Shown in pieces: positions 9,053 to 16,149 of a stretch of DNA of 38,422 nucleotides (the first letter of the stretch is position 1; every line of letters starts with the position of its first letter). The notes beneath the pieces were generated by a model that saw only the letters and a program-made list of their open reading frames with translations, made no database searches and was not told the DNA's origin. The translations under genes and the position numbers were made by a program. The stretch comes from Lachnospiraceae bacterium (lineage in GTDB: Bacteria; Bacillota; Clostridia; Lachnospirales; Lachnospiraceae): the NCBI GenBank assembly GCA_017472605.1, contig JAFUPV010000059.1, positions 1-38,422 on the forward strand, given 5' to 3'.

Positions 9053-10027
9053 TCAGATTTTCTGACGGAAGGTCTCCAGTTCATCCCTTGCCGGTTTATC
9101 CAGATAGCGGACCTCCTCCTCGTTGCGCAGGATTTTCGCCTTATCCGCCGTTATAAATCCAAGCAGCACTGCTTCCATCCCCTTCTCCTGCAGACGTGCG
9201 GCACATTCCTCCGCCTTTTCCGTTACCACAAGCATCATACCGTCTCCCGCCAGCTGATAGGGGTTGATGCGGTAAAACTCGCAGATCTCCACCGTCTGCT
9301 GACGAATCGGAATCTGCTTCATGGAAATGTCAAAGCCTTTGCCAAGCCCATCCGCCAGATACCACAGCGCAGCCAGCACACCGCCTTCCTGAACCGGATA
9401 CCTGTAACAGGAAAAGCCGTCAAGCGCTTCTGTGGCCTGTCTCAGGGAAAGTTCATTCCACCAGGCATCAGTCTTTTCCAGAAAAGCGCCTGCATAGCGC
9501 TTTTTCAGCGCTTCTCTTCCATTCTGTGCCAGAATCGCGACACCCGCCATTCCCGCGTGTCCAACTGCCAGAATTGCTGCTCCCGGCTCCGGCAGACATT
9601 CCTCTTTACACAGTTCACCCAAAAAAGAAAGTGTCAGAACAGGGACGGCAATCTGCTCTGCCGCCGTTACATGCATCTGCGCAAAATCTGCACCTGCTTT
9701 CCTGCAGAGCCCGCTCAGCTCTGCTGTCACATCAGCGAGCCTGCTTTCCTCCCAGTCCGTCGGAATCACGATGGCAGCTGATATCGCCTGCACCCTTCCG
9801 CCCTGGCAGAGAATCTGATTCTCTCCGCGGCAAAACAGAAGCCGCACCTCCTGTGCCATCCCGATGGTTCCGGTCAGAACCGCTGTCACCATCTGGTCTC
9901 CGTTTTTCCCGGACACCACCGCACAGTCTCTGTATCGCACAAAGCCGGGAAGCAGACCGCTTCCCGACTTCATCGGCTTTCTGACGCTTCGCTGCGTCAT
10001 ATTGTAAGAAATTCGTCCTGTATTCAT
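9053..10027 (-). CDS. AIR synthase-like (PurM/HypE fold) protein, degenerate
   Basis: About 324 residues resembling the HypE/PurM-like proteins common in Clostridia. The opening GRISYNMTQRSVRKP matches their N-terminus, and DCAVV corresponds to the usual GEDCAVL. The motifs that normally bind Mg-ATP look eroded: the DP(I/V)TG segment reads LTGTIG, the ANDLA segment reads RGENQIL, and the GGHTE segment reads FAQMHVTA. It may be a scaffold or have changed chemistry. No hydrogenase maturation genes are near, so a HypE role is not supported. I chose the ATG at 10027 because AAGGA lies eight bases upstream; an in-frame ATG at 10033 overlaps that site. Confidence 0.7.
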   Translation of the reverse strand: MNTGRISYNMTQRSVRKPMKSGSGLLPGFVRYRDCAVVSGKNGDQMVTAVLTGTIGMAQEVRLLFCRGENQILCQGGRVQAISAAIVIPTDWEESRLADVTAELSGLCRKAGADFAQMHVTAAEQIAVPVLTLSFLGELCKEECLPEPGAAILAVGHAGMAGVAILAQNGREALKKRYAGAFLEKTDAWWNELSLRQATEALDGFSCYRYPVQEGGVLAALWYLADGLGKGFDISMKQIPIRQQTVEICEFYRINPYQLAGDGMMLVVTEKAEECAARLQEKGMEAVLLGFITADKAKILRNEEEVRYLDKPARDELETFRQKI

Positions 10028-10092
10028 AGTCATTCCTTAGTCACTTCTAAAAAACTGAAATTTCCAGCTTTGCTGATAATTCCCTGCACTTA

Positions 10093-11652
10093 TCAGGGTG
10101 TATAGTTTTCTGCGGCAGTATTCGGATTCCAGTCTTCTCCGTTCTTAAAGGTTACCGTATGGTGAATGCTGAAGCTGAGGTACGGATAGACACCGGTACC
10201 GTATGCACACTGATACGCATAGCTTGTTACATTACAGTCACTGGCAATATACATCAGTCCCTTCATCGGTGCGTAACTATCGTAATTCAGCAGCTGTTCC
10301 TCCACCAGTACGCCATCAATGTAAATCTGCTTATAGGATTTTGCCACAACCTTTGGATGCGTCTCTACCGGTGCCGTAATCTTCTGACCAACACTGGCGG
10401 TTGGTCCATACACAACCTGACTGTTATCCACAACGACATTATACAGCTCTGATGCCGGATAGAAAACACATTCCAGCACTTCCGGCCGGTATGCAACACG
10501 GCGGTTTGCAGGCCGCTCTTCGATTCCCCAGACAACAACATGAATCTGTCCGTCGTAAATATAAGATTCCAGATAAATCGGATGGCTGTAATCATTTCTG
10601 AACTTCAGATCCTTACCACCGACTGCAACAGCTGCATCCAGTGCAGGCGGAACATAGGTAACGATCATGGAATGAGGGCTGCGCTCCGTTATTGTTACTT
10701 CTGCATTCAGAAGCGCATTATACAGGGTTGTTGTTGACTGACAGGTTCCTCCTCCCAACGCCGGAACCTGCTGTCCATTCTCATAGCCAGGAGCGATCTG
10801 ATATCCGTTTTCTTTGGAAACATCATAAATCGCATTGGTTGACATTTCCTGACCCGGATAGACAATCGTACCGTTGATCCGCTGCGCAGCAATCGTAATA
10901 TTTGTTGTACGTTCCCACGTACCGAGATTACCGGTTGCATAGGATCCGAGCGGCTGCGCTGAGTACGCAAAATCAGCCGACGTATAGTTTGGCTCTGTAA
11001 TGATGCAGGGCATGTCATAATTGATGTCCGCATGGTTATCATAGTCTGAAATCAGAGCCGTCAGATCAGTCATGATCGCTTCTACGTCAAACTCCTGACC
11101 GATGATTTCCGGTGATACCACCCACGCTCCGTTCTCACGTCTTGTCGTCGCATCAACAGGAGCCGCATAGTAGGTATCTGCCAGATTCTGAACTACACTG
11201 CGCACAGCCGATTCATCGTAGGTCAGCTGAATATCCAGATTCACAGGATTTGCATCCAGATCCTTCTGAAGCTTATACTGCTCGACGAAGTTTCCGGCAG
11301 TCAGGTAAGCGGACAGGTCATTGACCAGTTCCGGATTGGACCAGGTCATTCCAAAGCTGGAACCATTGTATTCAAACACATTATCAAAGGCAGACAGATT
11401 AATTTTTCGGTTCTGGACTTCGGATACATAGGTATTGACCCAGTCTGCTGCCTGCTGCAGAGTCATTCCCTCCAGACTCTGGCCTTCAATGGAAATACCG
11501 CGCTGGAACACCACATTCTGATTTGCCTTGCGGATCGTTATGTTATAGTTTACGTCAGCTTTGGCTGCCATCTGGTAACCAAGACCGCCCAGTACAAGCG
11601 CACCGCAGCCGGCTGCAATCGTAATCTGCTTTGCATACTTCTTAACGAACAT
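10093..11652 (-). CDS. VanW-domain envelope protein with peptidoglycan-binding-like N-terminal region
   Basis: A 519-residue secreted or membrane-anchored protein. A basic N-terminus and one hydrophobic segment (about 9-30) form a signal anchor. A YoaR-like putative peptidoglycan-binding region spans about 40-230. The VanW domain is about 240-375, with LGGGTCQSTTTLYNALL at 299-315 and SPHSM following. A G5-like beta segment is likely at about 385-465. VanW proteins are widespread in Clostridia and are not by themselves vancomycin resistance genes; the biochemical activity is unknown. AAGGAG lies five bases before the ATG. It is 25 nt downstream of the 50-residue membrane peptide gene, which suggests co-expression. 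Confidence 0.85.
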   Translation of the reverse strand: MFVKKYAKQITIAAGCGALVLGGLGYQMAAKADVNYNITIRKANQNVVFQRGISIEGQSLEGMTLQQAADWVNTYVSEVQNRKINLSAFDNVFEYNGSSFGMTWSNPELVNDLSAYLTAGNFVEQYKLQKDLDANPVNLDIQLTYDESAVRSVVQNLADTYYAAPVDATTRRENGAWVVSPEIIGQEFDVEAIMTDLTALISDYDNHADINYDMPCIITEPNYTSADFAYSAQPLGSYATGNLGTWERTTNITIAAQRINGTIVYPGQEMSTNAIYDVSKENGYQIAPGYENGQQVPALGGGTCQSTTTLYNALLNAEVTITERSPHSMIVTYVPPALDAAVAVGGKDLKFRNDYSHPIYLESYIYDGQIHVVVWGIEERPANRRVAYRPEVLECVFYPASELYNVVVDNSQVVYGPTASVGQKITAPVETHPKVVAKSYKQIYIDGVLVEEQLLNYDSYAPMKGLMYIASDCNVTSYAYQCAYGTGVYPYLSFSIHHTVTFKNGEDWNPNTAAENYTP

Positions 11653-11677
11653 TCTTACTCCTTTCGCTTCGCAATTC

Positions 11678-11830
11678 TTACATAATCGAAAACAGGGATG
11701 AAACCACCGTTGTAACTACCATTCCCAACGCCAGGATTCCCGCCATGACCGCAACGATCATCTGCTTTCTCTTCAGCCGCTTTGACTGATTCTTCGCCGT
11801 TTTCTTCGGCTGATTCTTAGACTGACTCAT
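11678..11830 (-). CDS. Small basic single-pass membrane protein (50 aa), unknown function
   Basis: I read a 50-codon frame from the ATG at 11830 to a TAA at 11678. The first 23 residues are very basic and glutamine/asparagine rich (MSQSKNQPKKTAKNQ at the start), followed by one hydrophobic helix at about 24-46 and a short tail ending FSIM. The charge pattern predicts the N-terminus inside the cell. AAGGAG lies 12 bases before the ATG, a rather long spacing. It sits between the radical SAM gene and the VanW gene, 25 nt from the latter, and has its own promoter upstream. I do not recognise a family. Confidence 0.65.
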   Translation of the reverse strand: MSQSKNQPKKTAKNQSKRLKRKQMIVAVMAGILALGMVVTTVVSSLFSIM

Positions 11831-11903
11831 CCGTTTTCAATTCTCCTTTCAGCATGTTCACCGGAGACGTTTTGACGCGCCGCCGAAAAAGACCATATCA
11901 TAT

Positions 11904-13697
11904 CTAATATATATGAAAGCCTGCTGTTTTGCAAGCATCATTTTCGAAAAAGTCCAAAATTACCAGTGGTTTTGCATTGAAGGTCTTGAAATCCCTGATC
12001 CGGTAATCAAACACTACCACCGTCGTTTTCCGTTTCACCGGTGTTCCATCCGTTTCGGACACAAAATCCCAGTCAAACACCTCCAGATGGGTCATCCGCT
12101 GAAGCTGTCTGCTGTCCGCCTCCGCGTACCCGCCAAGATACTGTCTCTTTGCTGCCTCTCGAATGTAGAACTGTTTTTCCTCTTCCTTCCATTCCGAGGA
12201 AGCACGGCAGAACAAAGGCCGGTCTTTTGCATTCTCTCTGGAGTAATAGTCAAAAGTCAGCAGCTGGCTGATCTGATCCCCTTCCTGCGGCCACCGCTCC
12301 ATCAGAAACGCTGCCGTCCTTTCATAAAGCTTTCTGCGTCCCGGCTTTCCGCCCTCTTCATGCAGCTTCCCAAGGAATTCTCCCAACAGCTCATAGACGG
12401 AAAACGAATCCGCGCACTTCTGTTCCAGATACCGGACAGTCATGGAAAACTGGCAGGTGTTATAGAAGGTTTCCACCGCTTCCTCCACCCGTTTCAGCCT
12501 GCGCAGCTCCTCAAAGCTGATCCAGTCTGTCTTTAATACTTCATAGGGCGGTCTGGACGAACACACCATTCCGTAGCCATCTGCTTCCTTCTCCATTTCC
12601 GTTCCGGAAAGAAGCTTCAGAAAGCCAAGCTGCAGCTGATCCGGATGCAGTTCATATACCTGGCAGAACGAACGGCGAAAGCTTTCATAGTCCTCATAAG
12701 GAAGGCCGGCAATCAGATCCAGATGCTGATGGATGTTCCTTCCTTCGGCAATCCGCCGCACCGCGGAAAAGATTCTTTCTCTGAAAGCCGTTCTCCGGAT
12801 TGCCCGCAGCGTCAGCGGATTTGTTGTCTGAACACCGATTTCAAACTGAACCAGTCCTTCCCGCAGCGTGGAAAGAAGCTGAAAATCCGCCTCCTCCAGC
12901 AGATCGGCACTGATCTCAAAATGGAAGTTGGTGATTCCGTTGTCATGGTCTCTCAGAAACGTCCAGATTTGGCGTGCCCGTTCCTTCTGGCAGTTAAATG
13001 TCCGGTCAACAAATTTCACCTGGGCCGTCTTCTGATCCAGAAAGTACTGCAGCTCCTGGTAAACCAGATCCAGATTGCGGAACCGCAGCTGCTTGTCAAT
13101 CGAGGAGAGACAATAGCTGCAGCGGTAGGGACAGCCTCTGGACGATTCATAGTAAACGATCCGGTTTTCGGGAAGCTCATCCCTTCCATAGACAAAGGGG
13201 ATCGCAGAAAAATCAACCGGTGCAGAGACTCCTCCGTTTTGAATGGTTCCGTCCGAATCCCGGTACACCAGACCGCTCTTCTCTTTTGGCAGCCGTTTCC
13301 CTTCTGCCAGCGCGCCAATCAGTCTCGCAAAAACAGCTTCTCCCTCGCCAACCATCACACCGGAAAGCCACGCATACCGGTTCATCAGCTCTTCTGCACG
13401 ATAGGAAACCTCCGGTCCGCCAACCCAGATTGCTGTTTGGGGAAGCAGCTTCGCCAGATCCTCTGCCAGATCGGTTACATAGCGGATGTTCCAGATGTAG
13501 CAGGAGAAACCGATCGCATCCGGCTTTCTTTGAAAAATATCCGCACGCACTTCTTCCGGATCCTGATTAATCGTATACTCCGCGATTGATACCGTTTCAC
13601 TTCCGCTTCCCAGACACTCCAGACTGCTTTTCAGACTGTATACCGCCGGATTGCTGTGAATATATTTTGAATTAACCGCAACCAAAAGAAACTTCAT
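11904..13697 (-). CDS. B12-binding-domain radical SAM protein with DUF4080-type C-terminus
   Basis: A 597-residue protein from the ATG at 13697, which has GAGG about eight bases upstream; a 21-residue upstream extension is not supported. Residues about 1-140 are a cobalamin-binding-type Rossmann domain (LLVAVNSKYIHSNPA at the start; VGGPEVSYRAEEL). The radical SAM core follows, with the 4Fe-4S cysteines C189, C193 and C196 in GCPYRCSYC and DLIAGLPYEDYESFRR downstream. The C-terminal 200 residues match the DUF4080 type that accompanies this class in Clostridia. The substrate is unknown; methyl transfer or ring rearrangement are class-level possibilities only. Probably first gene of the run ending at trmL. 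Confidence 0.87.
   Translation of the reverse strand: MKFLLVAVNSKYIHSNPAVYSLKSSLECLGSGSETVSIAEYTINQDPEEVRADIFQRKPDAIGFSCYIWNIRYVTDLAEDLAKLLPQTAIWVGGPEVSYRAEELMNRYAWLSGVMVGEGEAVFARLIGALAEGKRLPKEKSGLVYRDSDGTIQNGGVSAPVDFSAIPFVYGRDELPENRIVYYESSRGCPYRCSYCLSSIDKQLRFRNLDLVYQELQYFLDQKTAQVKFVDRTFNCQKERARQIWTFLRDHDNGITNFHFEISADLLEEADFQLLSTLREGLVQFEIGVQTTNPLTLRAIRRTAFRERIFSAVRRIAEGRNIHQHLDLIAGLPYEDYESFRRSFCQVYELHPDQLQLGFLKLLSGTEMEKEADGYGMVCSSRPPYEVLKTDWISFEELRRLKRVEEAVETFYNTCQFSMTVRYLEQKCADSFSVYELLGEFLGKLHEEGGKPGRRKLYERTAAFLMERWPQEGDQISQLLTFDYYSRENAKDRPLFCRASSEWKEEEKQFYIREAAKRQYLGGYAEADSRQLQRMTHLEVFDWDFVSETDGTPVKRKTTVVVFDYRIRDFKTFNAKPLVILDFFENDACKTAGFHIY
11906..11934 (-). promoter_or_regulatory. Promoter for the small membrane protein/VanW genes, inside the radical SAM 3' end
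   Basis: Minus-strand -35 TTGCAA (11934-11929), 17-bp spacer, -10 TATATT (11911-11906). It overlaps the last codons of the upstream radical SAM gene and drives leftwards into the 50-aa gene, with about 70 nt of leader. Confidence 0.6.
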
Positions 13698-13750
13698 TTC
13701 CTGTCCTCTTTTTCTTAACGAAAGTTCAATCCTTTTCCTCTTACCTGCAC

Positions 13751-13779
13751 AGTATACCACACCATGCTTCCGAAAAGAA
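13751..13779 (-). promoter_or_regulatory. Likely extended -10 promoter of the radical SAM gene
   Basis: Minus strand -10 TATACT (13756-13751) preceded by TGTGG, with a weak -35 (TTCTTT, 13779-13774) at 17 bp. The leader to the ATG at 13697 would be about 45 nt. Confidence 0.5.
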
Positions 13780-13863
13780 ATACTTATTTTATTACGCTTT
13801 TCTTACAATTCCGTCTTGCTTTTTTTCAGAAGATATGATACGTTATGCCTTAGACAAAAACGT

Positions 13864-13887
13864 ATCTGTTTATAGTTTTAAACAGAT
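13864..13887 (+). other. 9-bp inverted repeat upstream of the tandem hairpins
   Basis: ATCTGTTTA (13864-13872) pairs with TAAACAGAT (13879-13887), loop six bases. It could be an operator or a leader stem. It lies five bases before the tandem repeats and is not followed by a T-run. Confidence 0.45.
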
Positions 13888-13891
13888 GAAC

Positions 13892-13976
13892 CAATCCGAC
13901 CGAACATGTCACCGGCATGTTCGCCTGGATGCATAAGCAATCCGACCGAACATGTCACCGGCATGTTCGCCTGGAT
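13892..13976 (+). repeat. Two tandem copies of a 39-bp unit (period 46) with an 8-bp stem in each
   Basis: Units at 13892-13930 and 13938-13976 are identical over 39 bp and separated by seven bases. Each contains CGAACATG-TCACCGG-CATGTTCG (13901-13923 and 13947-13969), a perfect 8-bp stem with a 7-nt loop. The second copy ends 19 bp before the UDP-sugar pyrophosphorylase ATG, so both would be in its leader RNA or promoter. This could be a protein operator pair, an RNA element or an expanded intergenic repeat. Confidence 0.85.
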
Positions 13977-13995
13977 ACAGAATATGGAGGTATAT

Positions 13996-15225
13996 ATGAA
14001 CAGAGAGGAAGCAGCAGCGTTACTTTCGCGCTATGACCAGCTTCAGCTTCTCACCTACTTTGATGAGCTGAACGAAACCGAACAGAACTCCTTGCTTGCC
14101 CAGATCGAGTCCATCGACTGGAGCCTGCTTGATCTTTTAAAGAACCGTACTACAACAGAAGAATCCCGCGGTGTACTGGAACCGCTTGGCGCTCTGGAAG
14201 TCGATGAAATCGAGCGCCGAAGAGATGAATTCGAAGCAATCGGTGCAGAAGCCATCCGCAGCGGAAAAGTCGGCGCCGTTCTTCTTGCAGGCGGTCAGGG
14301 AACCCGTCTTGGCTATGACGGACCAAAGGGAACCTTCAATGTTGGTGTGACAAGAGATCTCTACATCTTTGAATGTCTCATTAACAACCTGATGGACGTT
14401 GTCAACCGTGTTGGTGCCTGGGTTCCGCTCTACATCATGACAAGTGATAAAAACCATGAGGAAACCACTTCCTTCCTCAAAGACCATTCCTACTTCGGCT
14501 ACCATGCCGATTTCATCCATTTCTTCAAACAGGAAATGGCTCCCAGTGTCGGCTATGACGGCAAACTCCTTCTGGAAGAGAAGGGAAAGCTTTCTCTCTC
14601 TCCAAACGGAAACGGCGGCTGGTTCTCCTCACTGATGAAAGCCGGCTACCTGGAAGTTCTGAAAGAAAGCGGTGTGGAATGGCTGACTGTTTTCGCTGTG
14701 GACAACGTTCTTCAGCGGATCAATGATCTCGCTTTTGTAGGCGGTGTGATCGCTTCCGGTTGCGAATGCGGCGGCAAAGTTGTCCGCAAGGCTGCTCCGG
14801 ATGAGCGCGTTGGTGTTCTCTGCCTGGAAGACGGCCGTCCGTCCATCGTTGAATACTATGAAATGACCGATGACATGATCCACTTAAGAGATGAGAAAGG
14901 AAATCTTCTCTACAACTTCGGTGTGATCCTGAACTACATGTTCCGCCTGGACCGTCTGGAAGAAATCCAGAACACATCCCTCCAGATCCATGTAGTCGAA
15001 AAGAAAATTCCCTATGTAGATGAAAACGGAACCATCGTAAAGCCGGAAACACCAAACGGCTATAAATTCGAAGCGCTGGTTCTTGACATGGTTCATCTGA
15101 TGAACAGCTGCTGTGCCTATGAGGTTGTCCGCGAGCGCGAGTTTGCGCCGATCAAAAACCTTCACGGCATCGATTCCGTAGATTCTGCCCGCGAGCTGCT
15201 TGTGAAAAACGGAGTCACCCTATAA
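13996..15225 (+). CDS. UDPGP-family UDP-sugar pyrophosphorylase (UDP-N-acetylhexosamine/UDP-glucose type)
   Basis: A 409-residue nucleotidyltransferase of the eukaryotic-like UDPGP family (UAP1/UGP type), not the bacterial GalU or GlmU type. The nucleotide-binding loop LLAGGQGTRLG is at about 106-116 region start (residues 106 onward), followed by GPKGTFNVG; later NGNGGW and VDNVLQRIND fit the uridine- and sugar-contacting loops. It should make a UDP-sugar from UTP and a hexose or N-acetylhexosamine 1-phosphate; which sugar is not decided by sequence reading. I chose the ATG at 13996 because GGAGG lies just upstream; an open frame extending 30 codons further only translates the tandem repeats. 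A strong terminator follows about 100 nt downstream. Confidence 0.88.
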   Translation: MNREEAAALLSRYDQLQLLTYFDELNETEQNSLLAQIESIDWSLLDLLKNRTTTEESRGVLEPLGALEVDEIERRRDEFEAIGAEAIRSGKVGAVLLAGGQGTRLGYDGPKGTFNVGVTRDLYIFECLINNLMDVVNRVGAWVPLYIMTSDKNHEETTSFLKDHSYFGYHADFIHFFKQEMAPSVGYDGKLLLEEKGKLSLSPNGNGGWFSSLMKAGYLEVLKESGVEWLTVFAVDNVLQRINDLAFVGGVIASGCECGGKVVRKAAPDERVGVLCLEDGRPSIVEYYEMTDDMIHLRDEKGNLLYNFGVILNYMFRLDRLEEIQNTSLQIHVVEKKIPYVDENGTIVKPETPNGYKFEALVLDMVHLMNSCCAYEVVREREFAPIKNLHGIDSVDSARELLVKNGVTL

Positions 15226-15328
15226 CAGAAAGAAGAACTCTGCGCGAGTTTCACTCGTTATCCTGACGCTCGCCGAAGGAGTGACCAGGCGCCCCCGCCC
15301 GGCACGCTGCTTTTGCAAAAGCGTAATC

Positions 15329-15398
15329 AAAAGAGTCTCCGAACAAAACAATCCGATCTGTGTTCCAGACGGTTGTATTTGTTCGGAGACTCTTTTTT
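15329..15398. terminator. Bidirectional terminator between the UDP-sugar pyrophosphorylase and kdpE
   Basis: A 19-bp near-perfect inverted repeat, AAAAGAGTCTCCGAACAAA (15329-15347) against its complement (15378-15396), flanked by A- and T-runs on the two sides. It serves both convergent genes. Confidence 0.9.
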
Positions 15399-15447
15399 CT
15401 GCGCATATTTAAACGTATTCGAAACGTATCCGGAACCTGTCCTTAAT

Positions 15448-16149
15448 TTATTCCACCCGCATCATCCGATACCCGACACCAATATGTGTCTGAATATACT
15501 GCGGAGAATCCGGTTCTCTTTCAATTTTCTTTCTGAGCGTTGCCATAAACACACGAAGAGAAGCCACATCATTATCCCAGCTGCTTCCCCATACCTTTTG
15601 TGTAATATAGGTATGTGTCATTACCTTTCCGATATTCTGCGCCATCAGGCAAAGGAGTTTATATTCGATGGGCGTTAAATGCAGTTCGTCCTCTCCAAGC
15701 CAGGCACAGCCTGCGGCGTAGTCAATTTTCAGTCTGCCGTTGACAAAAACGGCTTCGTTTGCTGACGAACCGTTCTGCATGGCTGCAAGATGACGCTGAG
15801 TAACACGAAGCCGCGCAAGCAGCTCTTCAACCGAAAACGGCTTGGTCAGATAGTCATCGGCACCGCAGTCCAGCGCTTCAATTTTATCCGTCTCCTCGCT
15901 CCTTGCGCTGATCACGATGATCGGCATATTCGACCAGGTCCGGATGCGCCGGATTACCTCCACACCGTCCATGTCCGGCAGTCCCAGATCCAGCAGGACG
16001 ATATCCGGGTTCCGGGAGGATGCCTCCATGATAGCGCCTTCGCCCGTGGGGACAGCACTGTATTTATAGTCATGTGTTTTCAGCGTCGTTGTGATCAGGT
16101 TGCGGATCGCCGCATCGTCTTCAACGACAAGAATCAGGGATTTATTCAT
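15448..16149 (-). CDS. kdpE: KdpE-like response regulator
   Basis: A 233-residue OmpR-class regulator. Receiver domain with ED at 10-11, phosphoacceptor Asp54 in IVLLDLGLPDMDG, and Lys in DDYLTKPF; winged-helix domain with LTPIEYKLL and THIGVGYRM, both typical of KdpE. It overlaps the end of kdpD by 8 nt, so translation is coupled. KdpE proteins normally activate the kdpFABC potassium pump; no such genes are in the window, so its targets here are unknown. Confidence 0.92.
   Translation of the reverse strand: MNKSLILVVEDDAAIRNLITTTLKTHDYKYSAVPTGEGAIMEASSRNPDIVLLDLGLPDMDGVEVIRRIRTWSNMPIIVISARSEETDKIEALDCGADDYLTKPFSVEELLARLRVTQRHLAAMQNGSSANEAVFVNGRLKIDYAAGCAWLGEDELHLTPIEYKLLCLMAQNIGKVMTHTYITQKVWGSSWDNDVASLRVFMATLRKKIEREPDSPQYIQTHIGVGYRMMRVE

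Noticed and set aside
9053-10027. Hydrogenase maturation factor HypE
   Set aside because: No hyp or hydrogenase genes nearby, and the C-terminal HypE cysteine motif and ATP-site motifs are missing.
10034-10092. Terminator between the VanW gene and the AIR synthase-like gene
   Set aside because: A short stem (CTGATAA with TTATCAG) is present, but the T-run is about 20 nt away from it, so the case is too weak.
10093-11652. Vancomycin resistance from the VanW domain
   Set aside because: No vanHAX or vanRS genes are near, and VanW-domain proteins are widespread in susceptible Clostridia.
13892-13976. CRISPR array
   Set aside because: Only two units with a 7-nt spacer and no cas genes.
13906-13995. 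A 30-codon N-terminal extension of the UDP-sugar pyrophosphorylase
   Set aside because: It only translates the tandem hairpin repeats, and the ATG at 13996 has its own GGAGG site.
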